NCBI GenBank assembly: GCA_033675545.1
Contig: JAWDGP010006482.1
Span: 573,501-637,500, forward strand
DNA length: 64,000 bases
Direction: 5' to 3'
DNA from: Elysia crispata
Taxonomy: Eukaryota > Mollusca > Gastropoda > Plakobranchidae
Under the pieces are notes generated by a model. That model was not told the DNA's origin and made no database searches. It saw only the letters and a list, made by a program, of their open reading frames with translations. Below, in pieces: positions 50,701 through 63,410 of the stretch; the stretch's first letter is position 1, and each line of letters opens with the position of its first letter. The position numbers and the translations under genes were made by a program.

Positions 50701-53700
50701 TTGGTGTGAAACTCAGAGTTTTCCCTACACTTATCATTTGAATCCGAAGTCTTGATATCTTCGCTTTGAAGATTAGATGACAGCTGCGATGTGGCACTAT
50801 TTTTTCGAATCTCAATATCTATTTCAGGATCTCTACTGAATAATGTATGGTTTCGTGGGTATGATTTGCCCTCCTCTAAAGTTTCTGATATAGATGATTG
50901 CACCGCAACTTTTTCTGACTCAGTGGTGGGCGTAGTCGCAACTTTGACGTTAGTTAGTTCAGATGAAGGCAGATGTGACTGTGGCGTAAGCCCGTGTGCC
51001 TTCACCATATCAGACGAAACAAATCTGTTCCTCACCTGCCACACCTTTAGTCTAAGGTCTCCACTTGCTTCACTGATACTGCACTCGCTTTGTGTGTCCT
51101 CCTCTGTAATCTGAGACAGCGGTGTGTGCAGTAAGTCTGGCCCACCAAGACTACAGGTATCCTTGACCAGGAGAGAGTTGGTCAATTCATCAAACTCATC
51201 GCCAGATTTCGATAGCACGAGCTCCAGATCTTCAGTGAGGCCTGAATCAAGGTCATCGTGAGAGATCGCATATGTCAGATCTTTATCACTGAAGGTCAAG
51301 ATCTGTTCTCTGCTCTCTTCATCTGACGAATAATCCATTCCGACAACCCGTGGAAAAAACGAAGAACCCTCTTTACCTCTATCTGCGTCATTGTCCACAT
51401 CTGAGACCAAATCGCTGCTGGGAAATGAAAAGTGTAGTTGAAGGGCGGGCGATGAAGGCCTAATTTTATTGGACAGTTTCTTACATCCCAGACCAGCAGC
51501 ATCTTTCAAGACTGATAGGTCCGCATTTTGAAACACCTCAAGCATTGCGCTATCTTTAAGAGTATTAGTTGTTTTCTTTGTCTCATCTGATTTTATAGAA
51601 GAACTATCTCGATTAGGTGGTCCAATCTTTGTTTTTTCGTTTGCTGAACGTCCATGGTCTTTAAGTGGTTTTGCGCCTGATTTAATATCTGGAGAATTCC
51701 CTATACCGTCAAGATATGTTTCATTACTGGAAGACTCTATTTCACGATCCTCTTTGTCATTGTGGCTGACTTGGATATTTACTTTTGTACCACCATGTGA
51801 TTCAACAGCATCTGCATTTTTCTGATCCTTGTCTTTTAATTCACAGTACAAAACTTTGTTAACCGGATCGCTGTGTGTCTTTATCCGAGGCTTCCGAGCT
51901 GAGGAAAAGTTGTGATTGATCAGCGTGATTTCCTTATCACACTCGTCCCCAGAACTGCCAACTGTATCATCAGGTAGTTCAAGATTGAAATGAGGGACTT
52001 TCTGATTTCCAAATGTGATACAGTCAAACTCGTTGCTTTTTCCTTCTCCAGCGTTCGATAGCTCCTGGGATTGAGATTCGTTTTGCTTCTTAATAAGAGC
52101 ATGCACGACATGCCAATTATCCTTGGAGCCTCTTCTGTGTTGATGTTTAGGCAATTCATCATAAATATGCTCTCCCTCTTCTCCTAATTCTGACTTAGGC
52201 GTGTGGGTGTCCTTTTCATATCTTGCCCCGATGTGGCAATCTGTACTCACCCAACTCTCACTGAAGGCCTTTTGAAGCTCTTGTCTTCGAAGGCTAACCA
52301 TGTCCATACTTTTATAATCTGATTTTACTGTACGTGAACGAGTATCGTTGATACAAGCAGAAGCGGAGGTTATTGAATCAGGAGAGGATGCAACACTGTC
52401 AAGAACTTTCCTCGACAGTGATGGGCTATAGCCACCGTAGTCTGATACTTGCAGAAGGTCGTCACTGTACAATTTGGACATTCCAGAGACGGTGAGAAAC
52501 GTGCCCGTGGTATTGACATCTTCACTGTCACTGAGAGAAGTGGCTAGAGAGTCGTCACTGAGACCGTCAATAAGATCAAGTTCAGGTTCGCTATACGTGC
52601 TACTGCTGTTGCATCTCATGACTCTCGACTGATGCACCATCACCTCCATATCATCAACATCTTTAGACTCCTCCGAGCCAGCCAAGGACAAGTTGCTGTT
52701 GTTGTCACTATCAACTGCATCTTCATCACTTTCAGCGCCAGACAGGCATTCATCGTCCTTTAACGCTTTCTTATCCAATAATGAGAGATGCCGCCTTAAC
52801 TTTAAGGTTTTACTATTAAATGCATCATGCTTAGACTCCAGTATCCCTATGTCTTCATCACTTAAGTCATCTAGAGCAGGGTGTAAACCTGACATGTCAG
52901 CCATATCTGTAGAAGTTTCTGTCGAGAGATGAGGAGACATCGAAAGCTTGCTGACGCTACTCATCGATTGTTTGTCTACAGAGCTAAAATTGCTTATATC
53001 TGTAAGAGAACTGAAAGTAGACGAGTCTAAGATAGACGAGGTGATTGAGCCCCGCACCATGTATTTACTAGACGACTTGATTCTCTCTGACATTATATTT
53101 TCCAACGTTTTGCTAGTTTCATGGGACAAGACTGAGTTTAAATTGCAATTTCCAGATGTGCCTGGATTCATCATATTAGTCTCTGCAGAAGCCTCAAGTA
53201 TATTTGGAGACAAAGCTGCACTAGGTGAGCTAGACACAGATGGAAACCTGGCCTTGAGAAGCACATCTTGAGGTGAATGGGGCACTGTTAGAAATGCTGT
53301 ACGTGCTGACTCCATAGGAGATATGACGATTTCTGGTGTGTTAAATCCTCTTGGAGATATCCCACAAGAGCTGGCTACAGAGTCGCGAGGAGATAAAAAC
53401 TGAAGAGAGCTGAATGCAACATGCCCGTCTGTATCATATAGAAGAGCTGATCGTTGGGGTAGCTCCGGCTGCTTTTGTTTTTCTGCACAAGGGACGATAA
53501 TTTTCGGGGACCTACTTTTATTGGCTGGATACTCTTCGTGAGGGAGTTTTAAAATGTTGTCGATTTCGTCTCCCAATGCAAACTTCTCCTTTTTTGCGAT
53601 TTCAGATCTGCCATCTACACTAGACTTGGTTTCAACCTTCTTTACCGCAACACTTCGGGAGGATACCTGACTCATAGCATCATTCGTAAAACTTTGCATA

Positions 53701-56700
53701 CTTTCAAAACTCAAAGGCATGCTGGAATTTTTTGTCTGCTGCTTTCGATATGACCCCAACGGCTCGCCTGCGTTCATAAAATCTACTTCAATATCAAGGC
53801 TGTTGAAAGAATTTTGATGCGAATTATTCTGATACTTTAAACGTGAAAGTTTTGAGTGTGTTCTAGCCCAATGCGCTCCATCACACACTGCGGGTGTTGA
53901 AAATCGCCTCTTTGCCTTGTTATTACTGCGAAACAAATAGCTAAATCCACTGGAGGTATTAGCATTCTCGATACTAAAGTCATATTGTGGCAGGTTTAAA
54001 ACTGGCTGTGCATTTTCTTTACCCCCGCCATCATCTAAGACATCTTGCTCGTTTTCTAAAGTATCGCTGAATGCTATCCTTTTGACATCTTTCTCTCCAT
54101 ACATGCCTTCACAAGGCTTTAGGTAAGAGGTCAAATCTTGTTGCAACTCGTACATTTTCACTATTAAGTCTTTTGAGGCCACACTGGGATAGGACCTTTC
54201 AGAGTTGGCTTTGTTGCTATTTGCATCATTCTCACATTTGCTTGAACTTGAGCTCTGGTCCAAATGACTTCTGGAAAAGTTTAAAGCAGGCTGAAATGTT
54301 ACCGTGTCTGAATCAGACGCATTACACGCTGTTGATTCTAGTCTGCCGTTGGTTGGTTGGAATAATGATGTGTTTTGCAAATTGGACAAGGGTGTTTGCA
54401 AGTGTCGGCTGTAGATGATAGGTTTTTTAATCAAAGGGTTACTGATTTGCTTCTCTGGAAAAGAGAGGTTTCGTGTTAATGTTTCATCAGTATCGAATTT
54501 GTTTAGTCTCACCTCGTTCTTTGGACTTTCAATGGAATTTAAAGCAGATTTTACATTAGTTTTGCCATGAGAGGACAAGTTGCTTGGGGAGTAGTCTACT
54601 CTGTTCTTTTTTGAGCTTTCTGGAGTTGGATTACGCGATGCGATTTGGGCAAGATGTTGGAGACTATCATGAAATGGAGAGAGACGCGTCGCGTCTGTCC
54701 AAGTTGAAGGGGCGTATCTTTCTGTAAGTCTTTTATCGACAGTATCCCTGATAACGTTCCGTGAAGGAAAGGACGTCGTACCAGTCTGGTGTTCTTTCGA
54801 CGATGTCGAGACTAACTGGTTATGATTATGAATGCCTTGAGCTTGCTGTAAGCATATGTTAGGCTTGTGTCTCTGTTTTGTGTTAATTTGCAGCAGTTCA
54901 GCTTCAATAAGTTCTATTGTCTCGTCAATTACATTGAAGTTCAACGACATTTTGTTTCCACTCGATCCGCTACTTACATCATCATTTCTTTTCAAACAGT
55001 TGTGATTATTGCAGGTATCAAAACTCAACTCGGAAATACCATTTAGATCTTGTTTTATAGATACTGTAGGATTTTTCATAGCGTGGGCGCAAAAGTTCCG
55101 GGCGACATTGTCTACACTCGATGAATCACTTAAAGGTGTCCATGAATTCTGGTCGCCGATCCACTCAGTTTGGGATGACATCTCATAGCATGCTACACGA
55201 GTTTGGGTAAATTTGTCATAAACATGGACGTGTTTCTCAGGCAGATGTAGCTGGCGTGTGTGACCGCAATGGAGGCCCACATCCGCGCCATGCTCTCCGA
55301 ACCCGCGGTGGAAGGTGTTTGAGTATGGTGGATCTCTACCACACTGGGTTCCCTGGTCTTTGGCCATGTAATAAAAGATCTGAGGTTTAGATGTGGTATG
55401 GGCAGAAAACTGCTGAGTATAGCTGTCGTTGAGCTGACCACACGATGTCTGTACAGCTCTACTGATCGTGTGAATGGCACTCTTACCGTTAAAGTTTTTT
55501 TCTTCCAGGTTGTGGAAGTCTCTTTTAGGACTCGATGAAAATAAAACATTGGGGTTAAAACCATTCCCCTTTAGCGATATTAGTGAAGACGAACTCGAGT
55601 TTCGCCTGAAAGGATTTGCACCAGGCATAATGTTTTTAGTGAAGCTGCTGATGGGTCTCTGGTGTAGAGTTAGTTTCACAGTTGCTGGGAACTCATCAAT
55701 GTCTGTCTCAGATTGGTAGTCATTTGCAGCCGGCATAGACAGAAGTGATTTCGATCCTGATCTGCCGGTTGAGGTGAAGGCTGACCTAGCCGAGCCTGGG
55801 CTAGAATCGATGCTCCTTGGGGCAGCGAACAGTTTGAATTGTGACCTTGGTGATTGTTTTTCGTTAGGAAATACGTCGAGATAAGGATTGTTTATGTGAG
55901 AAAGACTATCTTGGAGAACTTGTCTCGAAAACATTTCATTTTGTTCGCTAGAAACATTATTGTCAGTTGGTTTGGGTTTGTAAGTGTTATTGTCAATACT
56001 TTGTGTTTCTAGAGAAGAGCATTGTGTAACTTTGTGACTCTGAATGTCATTTTTATTTCTCTTCGGGTGGCTTTCATTGTGTTCCGTCTTGGTTTGTACT
56101 TTAGATTTCGAATGATGATCGTTACGGCGACAACAACAGTGACAAATTTCAAAAGCATCATTGTTTTGATTCTCATCACAGGTGTCATGACTGCAGCTTT
56201 CCCGTGACATTATCTCCTTGTCCACCTTACAATCAGTTCTCTCGGATTTTACCTCATCTTTCCGTAGCTGGCGGTGCCTGTGTCTACTGGGGCGCCGCAC
56301 TGGACTTTCCCTGCCCTTATTGGGACTGGGACTCAAAGTTCTTGGACTGGTGGGAGATGGTGATGGCGACACACTTCTAGAAAGACGTCTCTCCCTAGAT
56401 TTGCTTTTCTTTCTGTGTGACGAAATGTCCATAGAATCTTCACTTGCTTGCACCTCATATGACTTTCTTCTTTGAGGACTCAGAGATTGGAAAAAATCTT
56501 TATTAGCCAAGAACTCGTTAATTATGACGGGTTTTTCCTCAGAGAAAGATGTTCTTCTGGATGATCCTCGACGCTTACTTAAATCAGAAGGTGAAATGCT
56601 TTCCTCTTCATCGTCTTGTTTCGACAGCTGTCCATTGAGTTCTTGAAGCCTCTGCTCAGAAATACGTTGGAGTCGTGCGACTGTGGGGACATCAAGCGAG

Positions 56701-59700
56701 AATCGTCTCGACTCGAGAGGTTCATCGTTCACACTGAGCTGGGGAACTAGGTGCTCGCTGCGTCGCCTGATTTGCAGAGCTTTGAGACTAGTAGGGGAGA
56801 GCATCTTTTGTTTGTGGCCGCGCTTGCCATGTTTCGATTTTCTCCCGCTCCGAGATATACCTGAGTTCTCCGAGCTGCATACTTCGTCGCCAGATTCTCT
56901 GGATGATCCCGTGCTCTCTGTGTCAAGGCTATCCTGCTGGTTGTCCAGTTGACCCACTTCTATGACGGTCACTGGCGACTGGGGGATGGGAGATAGAGAA
57001 GAGGAGGAGCACCGAGAAGGTGGAATATTTAGATGATTGCCCTCTTGAGGTATCATGGCCAACTCTTGACTTTGTCTATTGCCGTCAGAGTCTTGATCGA
57101 CATCTTCCAGTATAATTGAAACCATTGCAGGCTCGATGGCTTTTAGTGAGGGATTTTTTTGGGTTGACAGTTCCGTTTCGTCGGATGTTGTACTGGGCGG
57201 GCTGTTGCTGCCTCTAGCGTTCTGTCTCAAAGTAGTCCCGCGACGAGTCCTATGCTTGGACTGTGGGTTTCCATCGATCCGTGAGCCGCGATTAAAGGCA
57301 AACTTTTGGTTTTGCATGATATCTGCCACTTCAAAACTTTCTCCTGAGGTTATTGACATCGATTGGTTTACCGGTTGAACTCGGCGTGGCGAAATTTCGT
57401 CCTCTTTTTCATGCTGCATGGCTTTATCTTTACAAGAATTTTTAGGCACATTCCTTTGATTGGTACTCTTCAACTCATCATGACAAATATGGTCATTATT
57501 TTTGTCATTGACAGTACTGACTTTGTCTTTACTTTTCATTTCCCCTGCTATCAACTCACCTTGAAGTGTTGAAGGCTTTGTGTCTGCTGTTTCCGCCTGT
57601 GATAGATTTTCGTCTTCCATATATTTCCTATCGAGATTTTCACCATTTTCACTGGGCTCATCTCTCACATCAGATTTCACGCATTTATTTTTCTTATTCT
57701 GCTTTTTATTTGAAATTTGATGGTTGTGAGACAAAATGGCTTTCTTTCCGTCCGTATGGGGTCTAGTTTTTCTCGTTGGTTGTCTGCCCAACTGCTGAAG
57801 TTGAGTCGGAATTTGCTCTTGTTGTTTACGGAAAGCTTTTGACTGCTGCCACTCAGGCATTTCTGGATTTGCATAGGCGTCGATCATTTCTGAGCAGCTG
57901 CTTAGTGAGTCGCTTTCCGATTGATTGCTGCCGCATCGCGACTGCTCCGAGTTGCTACTCTTTCCACTGTTCGACAAAGTGTCAGATATAAACATCTGGA
58001 GACGAGCCTCTTTGTCAAAAGGGTCCAGCCCTGACTTCCTGATTCGGAGCTCATCTTCTTCTGTAAGCGTCTCTAGGTGGAGAGGCAACGATTTCTGCCT
58101 ATCATTGGCGAATTGTCTCATCTTCAGAGCTCTCGAGTTGAGCCCTCCACCTTGCGGGAGTTGATGCGCGGCTGCGGATTGGGCGGCGACGTAATCTCCG
58201 ATTCTTTCATTGCGAGAACTCCGATCTCCACCCTTAGGCAGATAACTGGCTGCTTCGTCAAGAACTGAAGAAACCGAGCTGACGTGGCTGTCGTGTCTTT
58301 GAAGTATAGGTTGCGATCTGAAGCTAACTTTGTCACTGCTAACTAGTGCCTGAGGTCGATAGTTACTACCATATCCATCGTGTGATATGCTTTTACTCAT
58401 GTACATGTTTCGGCCTGTGACATCCTTACTGTCAGCATTGGAAACTCCTCCGGCATCCATTGAGCCATTTCCAGCCCCAGAACTTGCATCGGATTGCGCT
58501 CTCGAGATTTTGTTGTACCAGTCTTTAAGAAAGCGTTCCGGAAGGAACCCCTCTGCTGCTCCAAATCCTAGACCCATGAGAACCCGCTCGGCATGGCTGG
58601 GGGTGAAAGGTTGCGAAAACACGTTATAAGCGCCTTCAGAAGTCGCGCCGTTTATTGCGCTGTCAACGCTTGGCACACGCTGCATTGGTTGGTTCACTGT
58701 CAGAAATGTGGCCAAGTTCGGGTGCTGCTCTGGTAATTTGCTTGGCGAGGCTGGAGATACTGAGCCGACCGGTGATGCCCGTAAAGACCCGTTCTCCATG
58801 CTAAACGAGGACATTGAGGAGATCAAGGAAGATTTGGAGTAAGAATCACTGTTCTGATGTCTAGAGTGGCTGTGCGCTTCATACCGATCTTTATGGAGAT
58901 CTTTGCGTTTGTTAAACTGCTCTGACGCAGGAGTCCACTGATACCTTTTGGAGGACGGCGGCTCCTCCTCATCAGGAAGGATCAAATCTTTGCGTCGCTT
59001 CTTCTCAAACTTATCTCTCTTTATGGAGAGTACCGGGGAGGAAGTTGCTGACGCTGGCGCACTGCCTGACTCGCGCTGCAGCAGTCGGTGGTGTTTAAGA
59101 CGCTGAAGCCTCTCTAGCAAAACTTCGTTCCCTGACAACACCTCTGGCGGAGCATAGTTATGCGGTTTTTTCAGCGCCGACTTGAGTATAGGGGGCTGCT
59201 CGCTTTGGCTTTGGTTCTGGCCGAGAGCACGGTGAAAAATTTTCTCCAGGTAAAGCTTATCGGCCAGATCGAGGTTGCCGCTCGAGCCCAGGAACTCCAT
59301 GCTCTCAAGCAGCTTGCCTTTGATAGACTGGTGATCCCCGCTCCTTCCATAGGTGTCCTGAGAAGCACGGCGTGACTGGTCGCTAAGATCATCGTCACCG
59401 CCCGCTGCCCCCGCCCCCGCGCTAGACCGTGACGTAGACGTGCTAGTCGTGGAGCTTTGTCGCGATATCCGCTGCCGCCTTGAAGAAGAACTCCATGGCG
59501 TCGTCCCCACTCTGCTTGGGTGAACCCCAGCGCCGCCACCTCCAAACCACACGGGCCGGGCGCTGGAGCCAGCCCATCCTACGCCAGGGGTATAGCGCTG
59601 GTCCCAGTGTCTGAGAGAGCTGTTAAACGAGTCGGATGAGCTCCTGGAGAAACACAGAGATTCAACTTCCTCAAACGTCGAGGCAGACGAGGCGACGCTT

Positions 59701-59838
59701 TGGGGACTCCTGCGTGAGCCAGTCTTCCAGAAATCGTCGTCCCAGGAGAACAAGTGACTGTGCTGACGCTGAGGTCCTGGTCCTCCAGAGTTGTCCCAAC
59801 CCAGGCGGAGGTTTTCGGCGGTGCGGAAGCGTTGCAAG
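47736..59838 (-). CDS. Gene 1: giant Ser-rich disordered protein, possible KRAP/ITPRID-like, terminal exon of ~4,030 residues
   Basis: A single open frame of about 4,033 codons runs to a stop at 47736-47738. Its 5' edge is set by an acceptor (TGTCCACAG, plus-strand ct at 59839-59840); the first base of the exon completes a split codon. The open frame upstream of 59838 is low-complexity and hydrophobic and looks intronic, so the true N-terminus is in exons not found. The protein is rich in Ser, Asp, Glu and Lys, with no membrane segment or enzyme motif. Landmarks in exon residues: about 412-443 (58508-58605) AERVLMGLGFG followed by ERFLKDW, which recalls the LGFG...RFF core of the KRAP/TESPA1/ITPRID IP3-receptor-binding domain; about 1140-1195 a Ser/Arg/Pro segment with repeated SPSP; about 1230 a CHCCCRR cluster; about 1455-1565 several TQT-like motifs. 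The family call is tentative; that it is a real coding exon is near certain. Confidence 0.85.
54780..55475 (-). other. Cluster of TQT-like (possible LC8/DYNLL-binding) motifs in gene 1
   Basis: Within about 110 residues the frame reads SRAVQTSCG (near 55460), AKDQGTQCG (near 55350), DKFTQTRVA (near 55210) and MSSQTEW (near 55170). A weaker KEHQTGT lies further downstream near 54795. LC8 dynein light chain binds short disordered segments centred on a (T/V/S)-Q-(T/V/C) triplet, and multivalent ligands carry several in tandem. The flanking sequence is polar and apparently disordered, as LC8 sites require. Binding itself is inference. Confidence 0.45.
58505..58608 (-). other. LGFG motif of gene 1 resembling the KRAP/ITPRID core
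   Basis: The translated segment reads AERVLMGLGFG, a short spacer, then PERFLKDWYNKI. From memory, human TESPA1 and ITPRID2 share an E-[ED]-I-L-x-x-LGFG...[IR]P[SA]RFF core. The match covers the LGFG and RF anchors only. The acidic FEDD segment that precedes the core in vertebrates is not obvious here. The assignment is inference from motif similarity. Confidence 0.35.
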
Positions 59839-59844
59839 CTGTGG

Positions 59845-60861
59845 ACACAACACAAAACGTTTTCAATTCGAGCAAAGTTTCTTTCTATGTCAAGTTCCTC
59901 TAGCAATAATGTAAAAAAAAAATAATAAAACCACAGGTAACTTGTAAAGACAACTGTTTTAAAGAATGAAGGCAAAGATAAAAACAGATCACTATTAAAC
60001 AACAGAAAATGATCATATATTGTAAAAAAAAACAACATTATACTTCTTAAGATGTTTGCGAATCTCTGTAATTTTAGCGACACGCAGCTCCTTACAAATT
60101 GCAATTTTACTTTTTTAAGTAAAATGAGCATAGGAAAGGAAAGATTCCATATACAATAAATCTACACACGATACGTAGCTATTCGAATTTCCTTGGTTTC
60201 ATTAATACAGCTATCCATCTACCCCCACTCTCTGTTTATGTCATTTTTTTTTAGTCTTTCTGCATCTCATTTTTTTCTCCATCTGTCTTTCTCTTTCTTT
60301 TTTATCTCTCTCTCTCTCTCTCTCTCTATCTCTGTCTCTTTCCTTCCTCTGACGCTCTGACTCACTCTCTCTCTCCCTACCATTTATTCTGTCTTTTTTT
60401 TTTGTTTAGGAATAAACTTAAAAAACAAAACAAAGCTAATACATCTTATAAACAAAAAAAAAACAAAAAAAAAACAATCATGGTCACTTAGATTTGTAAA
60501 CACTTTTCTTTATTTCTACCACAAGCCATTATTTTTATTTTTATTTGCAAGTGCCAATGTTGAGAACAGTGAGGTACAGTTAATTTTCTCCAAGAAAAGA
60601 ATGCATAACTTGGAACTACAGAAAGTGTGCAATATAGTTAACAACTCACAATGTGACTCACTGTAGAATCAGTGGAAACAGACACACAGACGAGAGACAA
60701 AGGGAGATAGAGAGAGGGAGGATAATTAAAAAAAAAAAAAAAAAAAGAAGCAAAACCCTCTTGATAATAGGTAATGAGCATATAACTGTATAAAATGCTC
60801 TAGGAAAAAGTCCTAATTACTTCTGATTAGAAGACGAAGAATTAAAAGGAGAGGAAGAAGC

Positions 60862-60865
<4 letters not shown>
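59845..60865 (-). other. Intron upstream of the gene 1 giant exon
   Basis: AT-rich sequence with poly-A and CT runs. The open frame extending from the exon to 60131 encodes Phe/Leu-rich low-complexity residues and includes the polypyrimidine tract and acceptor, so it is read as intron. Confidence 0.6.
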
Positions 60866-60944
<79 letters not shown>

Positions 60945-61035
60945 AAGTGAGAGAAAGACACCCATCCTGTCTGATTGCCTGTCTTTTTCTCTCTTTCTCG
61001 TTCACTTTCTCTCTCTGTATCTCTCTGCCTGTCTA

Positions 61036-61072
<37 letters not shown>

Positions 61073-61110
61073 GTCTGTCTCTGTCTCTCTCTCTCTCTCT
61101 TTCTGTCTTC
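60866..61110. repeat. (GA)n and (CTGT)n/(CT)n microsatellites
   Basis: A pure GA run at 60868-60940, then CTGT and CT units at 61020-61100. The two runs are of opposite strand sense and could pair as a hairpin. Confidence 0.9.
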
Positions 61111-61854
61111 GTCTCTTTTCCCCACCATCGACCTCTTCTTTCGTTATCTTTTCATTTCTTTCTCTCTTTTTTGTTCTTTCCATCACCAGAGTTATGAGTG
61201 AAGTAGGGAAGTTGTGCTACGTTCCTATAGTGAGTGTGATGACACTAGTCCGGATTAGCGACATTGATTTCCGTCTCATCCTACCCAGCTATCGATCTAA
61301 CTTACTCGCCCACATTAAATAGCGATACGTTGGCGATTTGGAATAAAAAGATGGATGAAGATGTGCTCAAACAAATTCCTAAATAGCTGACTGGACTGAT
61401 GACAAGAAATATACTGTGCTTGTTCATTCTATCGGCACTTAAAGCCTAAAGAAAAAGTTTATCCGGTATCGAAATCTAACGAAAAATTAATAGATAAAAT
61501 ATTACACAGACAAATAGAAGCCATACATACATTTATACACAAGTAGATGGACAATACATCGATATAAAAATAGATAGGTGGGTTTTCAGAAATTCAGATG
61601 AAAAGATAGACGGAAAGAGATATTGAGATATAAAGACAGAAAAATAAAGTTATACTGATAGTTACATCATAAGCTCTGAAGAAAGGAAAGAAAAAGTTTT
61701 TAACAAAGTTAAATCTGAAGAAGGAACTGGTACAGAGCGGCACTGAGACAAGGAAAATGCACCTAGAGAGAAACGAGACTGACATAACTAGAGATATGAA
61801 GAAAGAGAAAGAGAGCGCTAAAAGTAGATAATGGAAGGTTGATAGGAAGACAGA

Positions 61855-61920
61855 CGGATAAAAAGAAAGAGAGAGATAAAGACAGGTAGAGAAAGCTTGC
61901 TGGAGAAAGAGAGAGAGACT

Positions 61921-61982
<62 letters not shown>

Positions 61983-62160
61983 GTGAGTGAGTGAGTGAGT
62001 AAAAGAAAAATACCCAAAGAGATGAAGAGAGAGAGAGAGGAAAGAGAAAGAGAGATAAAGAGAGAGATTGATAGATAGATAGATAGATAGTTATAGTAAG
62101 TGAGCAAATAGACAAATATTTCAAAAGAGAAAGACACAGAGAGAGTGAGAGAAAGAGAAA
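61855..62160. repeat. (GA)n compound microsatellite
   Basis: GA run at 61922-61979, then GTGA, GATA and further GA-rich units, ending about 100 bp from the X-box-like site. Confidence 0.9.
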
Positions 62161-62260
62161 TTGGAGGAAAAGTGAGATATCTAAAGAAACCAGTTAGTAA
62201 ACAATATAAACTGCTAGTATCGAGTGACTGTAATCTCAGCTCTGCTCTCGGGTGGGTCTT

Positions 62261-62274
62261 GTTTCCATGACAAC
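62261..62274. promoter_or_regulatory. X-box (RFX-type) match in the 5' flank of gene 1
   Basis: GTTTCCATGACAAC (minus strand GTTGTCATGGAAAC) fits GTHNYYATRRNAAC at every position. It is about 2.4 kb upstream of the giant exon, where a gene 1 promoter or 5' exon could lie. No transcript start is visible, so its target gene is uncertain. Confidence 0.4.
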
Positions 62275-62279
62275 GCCAC

Positions 62280-63110
62280 AACACAGCACCTAATCCATAC
62301 TCCGTCGACAGAGAAGAAGAGAGACCTCACGTCATGAGCTAACAACGTCTCTGATTATAGAAACAAACGTCATGCCTTGATATCAAACTAGAGCTATGAC
62401 AATAATTATATAAAAAAAACAAACCCCACAGAATTCAATAATTATATTTCATTTAAATATTTGTAAGTTTTGATTGCTGCTAGGAATAGAAACAACTGTT
62501 CGTCGCTGGGATCTAAATATTCCTTTCTTTTCTTTGAGCTGCTTGCTGCCTGGTATCAGTTTATTTCCTGTTCGATATTTTCCTGCTCAGTGCCACGTCC
62601 ACCACACTGATTGTTGATATGGTTTGTAAGGAGGAAATCCTCGGATAACAGTTTATCATCGATTTTACTTGGACTGGCTTTGCTTTATTATTCTAATCAT
62701 GTTTATTTTGTTTTTTTGTTTGGCGCTGTTGAAAATATTTTTGATGTATTTTAATACTAAACACTTTTGTTGACTCAATGCCTTGTTGTTTGATACGCAC
62801 TCTCCACTAAACCGGGTCTATTGCACAATGAATAGATAATGGTAGATCTGAAATTTTCAGGAAACGTGGAACTCGTGGATCAACAAAGCGGGGTTTCAAT
62901 TCATGCTCGGAGTCCTGCTAAGACTCACTTCAAGATCTCGACACACGAACACCGAAACACTAGTATCGCTGCTGGTGTGCTTCTCTTAGAACTGTTCACC
63001 ACCTGGTAGCTTTACGCTTCACCTTGAGGTTAAGAGCTGATCGAGTCTTAAGTGAACAATCAATTAAATGCTTTACATAAACATAGGTTATACTAATGGA
63101 AACAAAAGAC
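62280..63110. other. 5' flank, no gene supported
   Basis: A somewhat less repetitive stretch, including a more GC-balanced part at 62850-63050 that could be a promoter or untranslated exon. No coding exon could be supported. Confidence 0.35.
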
Positions 63111-63112
63111 AC

Positions 63113-63171
63113 AGCAAGAGAGAGAAAGAGAGTGAGGGAGAGGAAAAAAAGAGAGAGAGAGAGAGAGAGGG

Positions 63172-63230
<59 letters not shown>

Positions 63231-63305
63231 GTGAGATAAATAGATAGATATCTAGAAAAAGAAAGAGTGAGAAAAATAGAATAAGAGAAATAGAGGGAAA
63301 GAGAG

Positions 63306-63374
<69 letters not shown>

Positions 63375-63410
63375 AACAGACAGACAGAGAGACGGAGAGA
63401 CAGAGGGAGG
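63113..63410. repeat. (GA)n compound microsatellite
   Basis: Two long GA runs (63175-63228 and 63310-63372) separated by GATA and AGAAA units, ending in CAGA units. Confidence 0.95.

Noticed and set aside
48537-59914. Many plus-strand frames of 60-130 codons opposite the gene 1 exon
   Set aside because: They are antisense shadows of a strongly coding frame, with no coherent domains or splice structure.
59839-60131. N-terminal extension of the gene 1 frame to 60131
   Set aside because: The extension is Phe/Leu-rich and covers a good polypyrimidine tract and acceptor, so it is taken as intron.
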